Of a stretch of 64,000 nt of DNA, positions 13,007 through 27,538 are shown in pieces (the first letter of the stretch is position 1; each line of letters starts with the position of its first letter). Source of the DNA: Onchocerca volvulus (lineage: Eukaryota > Nematoda > Chromadorea > Rhabditida > Onchocercidae). The notes beneath the pieces are model-generated. The model was not told the DNA's origin and ran no database searches. It was given only the letters and a program-made list of their open reading frames with translations. Both the position numbers and the translations under genes were made by a program. Location: contig HG738137.1 in NCBI GenBank assembly GCA_000499405.2, positions 7,963,562-8,027,561 on the forward strand, in the 5' to 3' direction.

Positions 13007-16000
13007 ATGCAAATTATTCTTAACAATTCTCTTTCTTGACTTCCCTCCCTTCGTTCATTCTTCCCTTCATCACTCTTTCATCTTTTGTAAAATATTTTTG
13101 AATAATTAGCTATTATCATGGGAGATGAAAATTTGAACAAATTTATCTCTTGAGAATATTATGCTATTTTTAAATTCAAAATTGATGGTTCAACCCATTC
13201 TAATCATAGAAATACACTTTTTTTCTTTTCATTCTTTTGGCTTTTTTTTTAAAGAAGTCAGAAAAAAAATTTTTTCTTTAGAAAAAAAGTGATAGAATGC
13301 CAGATTTATACATGTACTGGCTGCTGTCGTGAAATAGTATACAAATAAGAAATTGCAAAAATATTACTGGTACAACAAGAAATTAGTAAGTATTCATGGT
13401 ATTGTATGAGCAATTTATAAAAAATAATTTATTAATATGGAAAAATAATATACAAGTAAGAGATGGTAAAAATATTACTGATACAATAAGGCGTTAGGAA
13501 ATATATATAATATTGCACGAATAGTAGCAGTAATTTGTTGGTATGGAAAAATGTCAGACAAATAATAGATTACAAAAATATTGCTATTACACCAAGACAT
13601 TAGTAAATATGTATATGATATTGTACGAATAATAGAGAAAATAATTTATTGACATAGAAAAATAAAACAAAAAAAGTAAGAAGTAACTGGTACAATAAGA
13701 CATCCGTAAATAGGCAAAAATATTACTTGTACAATAAGACATTCGTAAATACGCGAAAATATTGGTGGTACAGTAAGGCAAAAAAATATTGTACTAATTA
13801 AAAAAAATAGCATACAAATAAGAAAGTAAGATATTATTTCAAAAATTATTTTTTCAAAAAATTCAATTTTAAAATTTGATATTAACATAACTATAATTAA
13901 CGGTATGAATTTAAAACTTAATAAGTTTTTGTTTGTATATTTCTCGCAATATTTGTTCTAACATCAAATAAACTATTATTTTATTTATCAATGTTATGAT
14001 AAGATAGATTGTGATAAGATAAAAGATAAAGGAATGGAAATAGCGGGGGAATCTATCTGTTAATTTGATTGATTTCCCCGCCATTTCATTTCCCCTCGGA
14101 AAATGGCATCAATTTATTCGCGACAAATTAAATCCCAAAAGGCAATTTTACATCGAAATGCGAAATATTTCGTAGCCATAAATTTTTCAAATGCCATAAG
14201 AAGATGAATTATGCCAAGTCTGGCCGAAATTCAAGGCTTATAGTTTGCATGCAAATAAATTTTTGGGAAAATATCAAAATAGCCGAAATATATGCAAAAA
14301 GAAGGGAACATGTTAGATTTATGTGATAATTGATAATCAGTTATCAATTTTATCACTGATTCTAGTACCATTACTTAGCAGTATATTATTTTTGAGTAAA
14401 ACAAAATATTTCATGTAATGATAATTGATAGAATTTATAATCACTTATCACTTCTATCATACAATTCGATCATCTATTGTTACATTAAGAATGAGACAGT
14501 ACATGCGGTCACTAGTGATTGGTTGACGGAAGTGATATATTCGATTTAAGAATAGTTGATAGAAGTGATAATCACTCATTATCTTTATCATTCAATTCAA
14601 TTTTATTACTTATCATTATATTACGAATAAAACAATATATCTGACTCAATGACAATTGATAAAATTGATACTCACTTATCACTTCTATCATTCATTTAAA
14701 AATCAAACAGATCTATTCGAGTAATGATTTCTTGACAAAAGTGATGATCATTTATCATCTTATCATTAAAAAAAATTCGATATTGTTATTCACCATTTTA
14801 TAAAGAATGTAAGAGATGTACTCGAGTAATGATTAATTGACGGAAGTGATAAGTAGAAAACCTATCATTTCTACTTATTCATTTCAATAATAATGACCGT
14901 CATTATATAAAGAACGAAATAGGTATATTCGATTAATGATTAATTGATTGAAGTGATAATCACTTATAATTTTAATTTATTCAATTTATTATTATTTATC
15001 TGGAAACGATTATTAATATCAGCATGTTTATTAAATGATTTTCAATTTCCAAAAATCAATAAAAATTGATAATTGATCGAAAATTTTTTCAATTTTTATT
15101 TATACCTATTATTTTTCTATAAAATTAAGAATTTTTTTTTTGATTTCAAAACGATCATTTTTCACATCTTTTTTCGATTTTATCCCCATTTCAAACTTTT
15201 AAGAAAGTTTGCTATTAAAAATTTATGTGACTGGTCACATTCTTTCGTTCAGATTGTTTCATTTTCGTAATGGCAAAAAATCAAACAAATTTGTTTTCTT
15301 TTCTTTTTCAAAATATTTTCAATAAATTTTATCCTCGATTTTCTAATTTCATTAGATTCTGAAGTGCAATTTTTGAAAATTTTTGAATCAATTCTAATTC
15401 TGTTCAATTTTTCCATGTTCCAAAAATAAATCTTACGATGTCCGATTGTATCTAGGAAGATGAAAACGATTAAATTAGGAGAAAATTTTTTCAAAATTCC
15501 AATTCAGAATCTAGAATTGATTTAAAAATTACGATTTCTATTCTACCTAGCAAATTTTTTACTTCTTTTTGTTTTTCCAGCATTCTTATTTTAAAATAGA
15601 ATTTGATATCGGAAAAATGCGACAATTCATGAATTCAATTAGCCGAAAATAATTGCTCCAAATAATACAATACAAAATATATAATTCGAATTTCATTATA
15701 TTTCAAGAATTATTCAAATAATTTAATTTATTTTAACCCTTTTAAAGTTTCTGTTTTTTCTTTTTTAATAATTTAATGGGATTTAATCGATTTATAGAAA
15801 TAATGGATCATCCATTTTCATTCTTAAATCATAAGATTAAACAAATTTACATCAATTGCAACATATTGTTCGGGAGTATAGTAATTTAAACTTTCTAAAT
15901 ATTTTTACTTTAATTTTTTGCTATTCAAGTTTTTTAAAAGTTTTTTTTTTTGATTTCAAAAATAATTCGGGAAATTTCTAAGAGTAAATTTTCATTTTAT

Positions 16001-19000
16001 AGATTAGTTTGACTTTTTTTTTGCTTTGTAAATGAAACAATGGCTTTTTTTTCCTTCTATTTCTATTTAATATGAGAAATGAAATTTCTCTTATTTTTCA
16101 AAATTGCAAACTTTAAAATTTCAATACATTTCATCTTACTACTGATAATTTCATCCCTTTTGTACAAATTCATGATTACTAAAATGATGAATAATGATAA
16201 CAATACAAAAATTCATAGTTTACAACCGTGAAAAAAACAAAAAGTGACATATAAAAGAATCGAAACATGAATTTTTTTACGAAAATTTTAAATTTTTAAA
16301 AATTTCCGTCTTGTAAATTAACGATAGAAAGCGAAAATTTCTTAATAATATTTTTTTTTTGACAAAGAAATAGATTAAAAAATTAAGCAAATTATTAAGA
16401 AATTTAATTTGATTTCTAGATTCCGAATCAGATATTGATCTTTTGGTACCAGTAAAAAGTTTGTTAAACGAACGAGTTGAACTTTACAAAGCCAAAGGTC
16501 TTGAAGGTTTTCCTGCTGTTGGAATTAAGGTAATTTCAAAAAAAAAAAAAAAAAAAAAAAAAAATAATTGAAAAATTTCAATTAAATAATATTTTGCAGA
16601 AATGAATTGGCATTTTTCTGACTAAAAAATTTATTTTTTTAGTTTTTTCCAAGCATTCGGTTCGAAATTCTGTGATGATGAAAAAAAATCAAAATTTATT
16701 GGAATAAAAGAAATATTTATTTTGAAATTTAAAAAAAAATACTATCAATTTTGATTAATTAAAAGATGAGCTAATTAAAATAAATCAAAGGAAGATTAGA
16801 AATTGTATTTCCGATGCATGGAATTTTGCAATAATTTAATTTGCTAACAAAATTTAATTTTAATAATCTGATAATAAATTCTGTTGAATTAATTTTCATT
16901 TTCATACAGCGTGGTGTTGAAATTGTTGTGCCATATCGACAATACCTCCCGAAAAAATTTTTCCGGAATTTCGCATTTACGGCAGTAATTCGACCGGATG
17001 ATCGTCAAGGCGGATATTTATTTGCTGTTGTTAATCCTCTTGATACTGTTGTTGATCTCGGTGTTTTACTCGAATTTGCCGGTTCGTAGCATTTTTGAAT
17101 TTTAAAAAAATTTAAAAAATTGAAAAGTTTTTTGATGAATATTATGCAAATTATAATATTTGTGTAATTATTAATGAAGAAAATAAATCAAAACTTTTCC
17201 AATAATTGCAAAAAATTTCTTCATTTCAAGTACTTTTTAATTAAAAGTTATAGAAAAAAATTCAGCAAATATATTGCTGAAACAGTGATAAATATATTAC
17301 TCTCTTCTTTGTTTACAGAAATAATTTTTAATCAGAAAAAAATTAATCAATAATGTAAAAAAGAAAAAAATTCATCCTAATTTGTTTTATTGCTTTTGAT
17401 AAAATTGCAAAAAAAAAACTTTTTTTGTAGGTGATAATCAAGAATATATTATATTACTTAATTAATCAAAAAAAAAATTCATTTTCTTTTTAATTTTCAT
17501 CGATTTTTGATAAGAGTTCTAAAAATCATGTTTTTTCGTTTCTCTTAAAAATGATAATCCAAATAAATCTTAGAAATATTTAAATTTTATTCCCGAAAAT
17601 TTCTTTTCAAATTTTTTTTTAAAATTTCATTGTAGTAAATTTTTATCTACTTTCTTGGATTGTATCGTTTAAAATTTAAAAAAAAAAAAGTAAACGACTT
17701 TTAAATTTTATTTTCAAAGATTGATTAATAATTCGAAAAAATTAATTGATTGATTTTTAGCGATTATTTTTAGGTGATAATCAAACAAATATCACATTGC
17801 TTTACACGGATTCAAGTAAAGAAACGTATACCAAAGCATTGGCATCATTTTTGGTGCCTGAATTTACAAAAAAATGGGCAAAATTTGCATTGGAAATTCA
17901 AGAAGATAATGTTGTTTTGTATTTTCGATGCATACGTTTTGCAACGAGACAGGTAAAAATAAATTATTTTATTTCTTTTTTTTCTTTTCTTTTTTGTTAT
18001 TGAAAATAATTTTCAAAAATTTCCAATTTTGCTATCAAAATCTAAGTTTATTAATTTTTTCGACTTACATTACGGATATTATTAGATTGATTAATAACTG
18101 TTGTTGGCTTAAAATTTTTGAATATATCATTAAATGACTAAAAATTTAATCCCAAAAAAATTTTTTATTATCAAAAAAAAGACGGAAAAAAACTAGAATT
18201 TCAATTCTAAAATTTTAAAAATTTCAATACTGGGAATAAAAATTTTCAAAAATTCCAATTTCAGTATTTCAATTTCAATTTTAAAAAATTTTCGAAATAT
18301 CATTAAATCATGTGTTTTTTTTTTTTTCTAGAACATCATTTAATTAATTCAAACAGAAACATTTCTTAATAAGGAAAAAATATTGGATTTAAAAAAAGTA
18401 AAAAAGTATTTTAGAAAATCTTAATTTAAAAATTTTTTATTTCATTTTTTTCTTATTTACAGGTTAAACGGAAACCAGTTCAGCTAGTAATGGATGATGC
18501 TCATAAATTATACATTGCAAGCGCTGGACCAATTTTACAAAAAGAATTTGAGGTATGTTGTGTTTTTGAAAAAAATTGCGATTTAAACATGAAGTTAAAT
18601 TTTAACGCTTATCATCGATTTGATCAGTTAATCTTTTTCTACTGATTTCCCCACCACTTCTGGACTTAAATTTTAACGTTTATCATTGATTTGATCATTC
18701 ACTACTCTTCTAATAATTTTTTCGCCGCCTGACTTTTTGGAATTAAATTTTCGCGCCACTTATGATTTGATCATTCACTTTTTTCTATAGTATTTTATCC
18801 ATCAACTTTTACAGTCAAATCTTTGAGCATATCATGATTTGATTATTTATTTATTTTTTTATCATTTTATCAAAGTGAATTTTCCTGTCAGTTTTGGTAG
18901 TTATATCCGTGCACTCATCATAATTAGGTTTTTTTTTTTTTTTTTTTTTTATAAAGATTTTTTCCATCATTTTTTGGAGTTAAATCGCTTTTCATGATTT

Positions 19001-22000
19001 GATCAATAACTTTTTTATAGTAATTTCTTGTATCACTTTTTTTAATATGATTTTTTTTTACAAAGCGCTCTTTTTTTTTCATGATTTTTCTCATCCAATT
19101 TTTTTATCATGATTTTTTCTATCACTTTCTTACCTATTATTTTAAACACACCTTTTTAATCATGTTTTTTAACCATTTTTTAATCATGAATATTCTTCTC
19201 TAATTTTCTTATCATGATTTGATCATCCATTTTTAATCTCGATCTTTTCCCATTTCATTTCCTAGCATTATTTTTCATCTGCTTTTTTTTTGTAGCGATT
19301 TGATCATTAATCTTCTGATCAATGAGTTTTTCCATTTGTTTTATAATCATGATTTTTTTTTACTTTTTTAATCAAAACTTTAAAAAAAAAAATTCTATTT
19401 TTTGTGACAATATATTGATATATCGATTTGTTAAATATGTTAATTTGTTATCGAAGAATTCAATTAATATTCATTAATTAAAAAGAAATCGGAAAAAAAA
19501 ATTATTCATTCTAATTACTTCATTTTGGAATATTTTAATGCCATATTAATTTCATTATTTCAATTCTTAATTTCTATCTCATATGTTTACATTTTAATCC
19601 AAAATGCCTTAAATTAAATCGAAAATTTATTTGATAAACCTCTGATAAACCAGTTAAATTAAAAATTAGCTCACAAATTTTTGAATTTTCACTATTCAAA
19701 GAATTTGATTTTAACTAAAATCAAAATAGATTAGACGAATGATAAGAAAAAAAGAAGGACATGAAAACAAAATATTGTCAATGGAACAGAAATTTGACAT
19801 TTGACATTTGACAAAATTTTTCTTGATGAAATTTTTTTTTCACAAGGAAAAATGAAAATTCGCACCTTTCAATATCATCATGAAAATAGTAAACTGAGTA
19901 TTAAATTTTAAAATTAAATTAAAAGAAAGGAGATAACTCATAAATAAAATTTGTAAATAATAATAGTAAAACTTGTGATAATAATTATTTGATATAGTAA
20001 TTCTGTTGTTTATCGAATTTGACATTAAGTCTAAATTTATATCCGAAAATTAAAAAAAAAAGACAAAAAAAATTTACGATCAATGACAATGCTATTTATA
20101 ACAGTAACGCTACGTTTAAATTTATATTCAAATTTTGAAAATTAATAACATTTAAGTGAAATCGAAACTTTGCAACGGATCTTAAATTTATTGCAGCTTC
20201 AGCAATAAAAAGTTCAAATAAAAAAATAAAACTTGAGTTGAAATTGATTTTTTAATTTTTGAAAAATTAGTTGCTTTCAATTATGCGAAATGGAAAAAAA
20301 AAATTCTAAATCAGCGATTTGAAAAATGTATCGACTGATGAATTCTTAAAAAAAGATTTTCTACAGAAAAATGAATTCAATTAATATTTGAAACTTGGAA
20401 TTTTCAACTTTCCAGTTCAATCTTCTCTTTTTAAACTTAATTTGCTCTTTACTTTTTTTTTTTAGTTCGATTCTATCGATTGTAAGAAAAATAGGTAATA
20501 ATGAAATTTTTAAAATTATAAAGAATATAGGCAATAATTAAAAGACATAAATTCATAAATCAATTAATTGTTATGGACAAATTGTAAATAAATTTTATAA
20601 ATCACCAAATTTCTATTCCGATTGTACTGATTTACTTGAACTTATTTGGAAATTTTCTCAAATTTTTCCAAGTACTTTTTGAAATTCAATCATTCAATAA
20701 TATAAGAATCCAAATTATTTCGTTGAGCTTTATTTAATCAAAAATTTGGTAATTAATGAAAAAAAAAAGGTCATAGAATGAAAGCGCTGTCTTTTTTCTG
20801 TAGTTGGGGTAAAAAGTTGGAAATTAGGATTTATTCAAATTTGGAATTTAATTAAATTTCGACGATGAATTGAACAAAAGCACAATAGCAAGTATTTATC
20901 TCAATAATGGTATTAGTCAACAAAAAATTTTGAATCAAAGAATTCTTATTAAATATTATATTATTGATTCTTATCACAGTTATTATCAAAATTCGCACAA
21001 AAAAATGAATATTTAAGATTATGCCTTGGTTTAATAATAGAATTTGTAACTAATTATAATTTTTCGAAATTCAAATTTTGATATTTTAAAGAGCAATTTA
21101 TTTAATCTTTTCGATAACTTTCTTTCATTTTTTCTTTTAAACTTTCCAAATTATTAACAGCTTGTTTTTGAACAATGAAATTAAGTAATTAATTTTTCCT
21201 TTTCTTCTTATACAAAAATCATCACAAAACAACAAATTATCTTACATTCTTGTATTAGAAAAAAAAGAGAAAATTTAACGATATCATTATCAATCCTCTC
21301 TTTTATTATTAACAAATAAATACAAAAGATCAAAAAAAAAAGAAAAAAAAATGAAGAAAAACGAGAAAAATTTCGTTTTTTTTTTGCTTTCATGTTGCTG
21401 TTAATACAAATTAGTTTTTTTTTTTGAGAATGAAAAGAAATTTGTATTGAATCAAAAAAAAAGAAACAATTATTCAATTCTTTTCTCAATTTTTTCATTT
21501 ACCCCTTTTTGTTTTTTTTTTTTTCTCAATCATTTCAACTGTTAAATTTTATTAACAAATTTCTTCCCTTTTTTTTTGCTTTTTTTAATCAATACCATTA
21601 TCACTATTGCTATTATCATTCTTATTATTGCCATCAAAAATACGAAACAGCTGCAAATATTAGCCATTTTTTTATTCATTTCCTTTTTATAATGTTTCAA
21701 AAATAGGTTGAATCATTTCTTGTTTACATATAAATATATATATATATATATATATGTTTTGTTGATTATTCTTCCATTTTCCCTTCTCTGTCTTTCTGAA
21801 TTTTTCTTCTTCTTTTTTTGTAAAATCATTTTATATATAAAAATTTGTAAAAATTTGCACGGAAAAACTCGTTTCAACGAATTTCCTTTTGTTTACAGTA
21901 TTATTCAAATTTTAACTTTAAATAACTGTAAATAATGAACAAAAAAATAATGATTAATGAAAAGAATTTTAGCTCTAAATAGTTGTAATTAATGAAAAAA

Positions 22001-25000
22001 AAAAAAAAAGAAGGAAAAACGAAAATTTTGTTTGTCTATATTTTCAAGATTTTAATTTTGATAAATATTTTATTTTATTTTTTTATATTTCTCAAATTTT
22101 AAATTTGATCACTCTGAAATATTTTTGAAATTTTTATCTTTTATAGTTCCTTTACTTTTTATACTTTTAATTTTGATAATTCTAAAATATTTTTCGAATT
22201 TCAATCCCAACACCCCCTTTTATTTATTATAATTTTGCAAATCCTAACTTTAATAATTATTTTATTTGCTACATTTTTCTAATTTTAACTTTTATAATTC
22301 ATTTTTCATTAAATTGTTTATTTCAAAATGCTTTACTGATTGACTGTTTTAATGTTTGATGCTTTTTTTTTTTTTTTTTTTTTTTGATAAAATTCAAGTA
22401 TGAATCAGAATAAGGCATAAAGAAATGCATCTGAGCTTTTCTGGTAATGCATCAATTTCAAATTATGGAATTATTTTATTATCATTCTCAATAAAACATT
22501 TCATACTTTTTCGTCAAAATTTTTAATTGTTCTATTTGAAATTTAAAATATCTTCATTTTCAATGAATTTCACAATTTTATGAAAAGAAAGAAACTTGAA
22601 AAGAAATTTCATTTATTCCGCTATTCCATATTTTCGGCCAAATTATAAGTTAATTTTGTGTTTTGAAAAATTTTTCAAAAAAAAAAAAGGTTCTTCCCCA
22701 CTTTCCATTTTCTTTCTTTTATTTACGTTATGATTAAAATTGTTTCTTTTTTTTCGACAATTCTTTCTTTTGGACTTTTTTAAAAACTTTTCTTTCCTCC
22801 TTCACTTTAATCATTACTACCGATTATTTGGAATTTTCAATTTTTGAATTTTTTGAATTTCTTTCTTTCAGTTGAACGAAAATTAAGTAATTATTATATT
22901 AATGACGGTACAGAGAAAGAGAGAGAGAAAAGAAATGATTTAAGCAGTAAGTGAAACTTTAATTGTCACTTGCAATTAAATTTAAATTAATTGTAAAATA
23001 TGTAGAACTTCCAATTGTATCAAGTTGTTTATCATTCCAGTATAATATGAATTATATCTTAATACTTAATTTATTTCAATTCATTATCTATTCCTTTATC
23101 ATATCATCAATTATTATTTATAATTTTAACATAATATGAACTGTATTTCAAACTTAATCATTTTTCAATTAAGTGTTGATTTTCTTTAATTTTTAAATAA
23201 CTATTATTAAAAGTATTTTAGTATAGTATGAATCATATCTTATATTTGATCTATTTCTTTAACTTTTTGAATCTTTTCAAACATCTATCATTTCTCCCAA
23301 TCTTTATTTTTCGAGCACTAATTTATTTTCTACCGAACACACACAAAGACTACCAATAAATTAAGTTTGGAACATGATAATTCATCATTAAACTTTAACT
23401 AAAATCAAAATTACAATTACTAATTATCAAAATTACGATATATTTATTATTATAAACAACGAAAGTGCACATACATATATATGGACAAAAACAAACAAAT
23501 ATTTAAAAAATTCGCGAAATATTTGAAAATTTATAATTTTTAACAGTTAAAGAAAAAATTTCCAGTTATTTTAGCTATAATCATTAATCAACCATTTGTC
23601 AATTTTTTTTTTTTTTTTTTTTTAAATTGTTCAAAAATTTCCACTTTTCAACATTTGCTTAGATATGTTTTTTGTGTATGTTTGTGCATGATGTATGTAT
23701 ATATGTAAATATATTTGCATTAATTTTGTTTATAATCTATTGACTGCTCTTATCTTTTTTCAAAATTTTCATTTTACAATGTTTGAAATTTTAAAAAAAG
23801 AAGAAAAGGAAAAATAAAAATGTAATTTAATATTATATAGAAAAACTATATAAACATACAGTTAAAAAAAAAAAAGTGAAAAAAATTTACGGTTTTCTTT
23901 TTTTTTTTTTCAAACTGTTAAGAATTTCTAATTACTATATTAAATTTTTCGATGGTAAATGAATTTAAAATTTTGCTAGAATTATTAAAATTTAACCTTT
24001 CCTTTATTACAATTTGGAATAAAATATATAAATATTTGTGTATTAATATCATTTATTATTTACTCTTATTTTTTTCAACATTTTTAAATTTCAAAGAAAA
24101 AAAAAAGGGAAAACAAAAGTATAGTTTAATATACTTTTTAAAGAAACAATAAATGAAAAAAATTTGCATAATTACGATATGTTTTTATAGTTATATATGG
24201 ATTAAAATTTTGTTAAATTTATTAAAATTTAGTTCATTTTTTATTTCGATTTAAAGTTTTTTTTTAAAAAAAGAATTTTTGTTTGTTCTAGCATAATTTA
24301 TAAAAAGAATTTCTTTATGTTTTACACACAAGAAAAAAGAGAAACATATTTGTGGGAAAAAATAAGACAGAATATTTGAAAATATTAAAATGTTATAAAA
24401 TAATTCCAAAAATCAATAATTAAACGCCTTCAAGCATTACTGTTCAATACAAATTTATTTGGGATAAATTGCAGTGCTGAAATTTAATTCAACTGCTGTA
24501 TCAAATCAAGTGAAGTTTAATTAAAGAAACTTGAATTAAACTAATTCAGTACTGATATAAAATAGAAAATAAATCCAAATAAATCTTATTTTCAAAAAAC
24601 ATGTTTGTTTATTATTTTTTGAAAGGATAAATAAAAAATATCTTCGCAAATAATTATTAATGAATAATGAAAAGTTAAAAAATGCGCATATCTCCATACT
24701 TTACAGTTTAATTATTAAAATTAAAAATTCTTAGACTAACTTTTTTATCCGATTAATTAACAAGTAATGATAGTATCAATTTTCATTTGAAAAAAATGAA
24801 AAAACTCCGAAATTACTGATCATTTTTAGAAAATTGATTAAAAACAGAAGTAAAAATGATCTTATTTATATATTTTTTCTATTCGATAATAATTCAAATT
24901 TTTTTCAAAAAATATCTGATATTTTTAAAAGCGAATAGTATATGATTTAAATATTCAAAATTATTATCTTTGATCAAAGTTTTTAAGGATTAGAGAAATT

Positions 25001-27473
25001 AATATGAGTAGTTTTGAATAATAACGAGCAATTTTCCACTTTTTTGCTAAAAATGCCTCAGATTATTTGGCTAAAAAATGCTTATTACAAATTTATTCAT
25101 GAATAGATATAATAGGTTATATTATGATTTTTTTTTTTTTAAATATCACGTTTTTTAAATTAGTATCAAACCTTTGAATTTACTGTTCATAACGATGTTT
25201 ATTTAGAAATGATCATTTTCTGATTCCTTAATATTTTACCGCTTTTTGATTAGGCCATTTCTATAATTTATTATTTTTAATTAATTTCGTCAGAGATTTC
25301 ATATTCATCATGATGATGTATACGTATAATTACCTCATTACCTAAATCATATCACTCTAAACGTACTATTTGTAACTATCGTGAAAAATATTTTTGATCT
25401 AATCAAGATAAAAAAGAAATCACCATGAAAGAATAGAATTAAAATAGATAAAGCATTAAACAATGTTGAATTATTGAAATTTGAATTTTTTTTTTTTTTT
25501 TGAAATTTTATTCCAACTAATATATCTTGAGTCTTTATTTTCTTTCATTATTGATATCATACGGCTGTTAATAATTAATAATCAAGTCAGGTTTATGAAT
25601 TCATTATTCATTATTCCCTATTCCATTTGAATCTTTTTCCATTGTGCATATAAAAATTTCGGTAAACGGTGAAAAATTTATTTCTTCCTATTTTTGCTTT
25701 TTTCTAAATCGAAATATTACTTAGTAATAGGCAAAATATATCCGTAAAGTATCAATGATTAGAAGTTGATATTATTAATTGTTTTACTTGAATTATTTGC
25801 CCAACATTACACCAAAAAATTATTTGTCTTCTCAATCTTTTTCACAAACATTCCATACAATGAGCTTATTTTTTCGGTAACGGCATAAAAACAAACTTCG
25901 TGGGAGATAATCCAACCGAAACATATCAATCTTGCTAAAGTGAAGCTTACAAAATGAGACCAATTACCATCACTTGTTTTAATTAATTATTTTCGGTGTA
26001 AGCTTTAGCAAAGGATATAGGAAATATGAGAAAACAAAGAAAAAAAACAGTTCATGGAATGAAAATGCTCAAAGTTCGAAAAAAAAAAAATCAAATCTTT
26101 AGAATCCACTATTTAAATTTGTTAGCTTAACATAATGACATTATTTTTAATGTTGTGTTTCAAAATTCTTCCTTCGTTTAAATTTTTTTCTTTCCTACTT
26201 AAAATTATTATCATTATTATGATAGGATTATTCTTCCTTATTTCCGAATTGCAAATATGTGCCAATTTCGATATAATAATCGGAATACTCATATTAATAT
26301 TAATACGATAACTGAAATAAAACCTATTTCGATGAATTGGATATGAATCTATTTATTTTAGTGATATGAAAAGTAAAAATACGATACAACAACTAAAATA
26401 TATGCTAATACTGATACAATAATCAGAACGTATATGTTCTGATATATTAATTAAAATACATACCTATTCTAACAGAGGAATTAAAATACATGTGATAATC
26501 ATAAATAATTAAATGAATAAGATAATTGAAGCAGTCAATTCAGATACAATAAGTGAAATATATACATATATCGATATGATAATTGAAATATATACTTATC
26601 ATAATTAAATAGTTGAAATGTATTCCTTATCTTTAGATAAATTTTGAAAGATTTTTTGTTTGCAAGTTTATTATATGGGGTCCAAGCCTAAGCCTAAGTC
26701 TAAGAGCCCCGTATAATATCATGATAAGCAATTATAAGAGATATAAATGATATTTTTTTATCAATTAAAATTTCTTAGTGACTTTTTCCATCATTCCATC
26801 AGTAAATTTTCTTACCTACTTTTTTCTTTATCTTAAATATCAATTTGTTTATCTCACCTAAAACTTGTTCTGCCTGAAAATTTTCAAATCTTCGTCTTCC
26901 ACCTTGAACCCTTTGATCATTTCCTTCACTTTTTTCTTTTTTTCAACATTTTTTCTCCATGTATTCTTTTTAATTTTCTTCTTTTTTTCTTCCCTTTTTT
27001 AAATTTGCTTTCGTTAATTATTCAAAAAGTAAGATTAAAACAATATTGTCCCAATAAATGCAAATAATGGCAATTCATCTGATTGAATTACTTAGAAAAA
27101 CTAGAAAGAAAATATAAAACAAATACTCATTAAATAGTTAAAAATTTTCTAAATAATTGAAATTTTACGAAATTAAAAACAAATTGCATAACTGATATTA
27201 ATTTATATAGCAAATCATTTGTAAAATTTTCTTAATCTTCCTTTCTTTTCCTTTTTTGCTTTTCATTTTAATTTCCAATCATTAAATTATCATTTTCTTC
27301 AACAGACTTTTTGAAATGCAAAGTTTTGCGGAAAAAATCATCGTTTCATTGTACTCTTCACTCCACTTTTAATTAACTCGTATAATTTGTGGCCAACTTC
27401 ATGACGAGGTTGACCCTCTTAACTAAATGAACTATGATCTATCCATGTAGTTGTTTGCAGGAATCATTTTTCG

Positions 27474-27538
<65 letters not shown>

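Larger units (their letters stand above)
8154..16419 (+). other. cle-1: cle-1 intron 1 (8.3 kb)
   Basis: The intron runs from GTCAGT to TTTCTAG. It contains a long palindrome at 11097-11164, degenerate tandem arrays at 10700-11215, 13320-13830 and 14300-15000, and a hairpin with a more G+C-rich patch at 14031-14300. No exon-like segment with convincing splice sites was seen. Confidence 0.6.

Noticed and set aside
13587..13888. Antisense frames with repeated [17 protein letters not shown] peptide
   Set aside because: The peptide repeat is a direct translation of the tandem DNA array; no start, splice or homology support.
25932..26011. Inverted repeat ttgctaaag...agcttaca / tgtaagctttagcaa
   Set aside because: Arms are only about 15 bases with a 3-base insertion; not distinctive enough in this sequence.
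27370..27460. Possible tRNA or other RNA gene around gtggccaacttcatgacgaggttgac
   Set aside because: No cloverleaf, no B-box GGTTCGANTCC and no recognisable RNA family.
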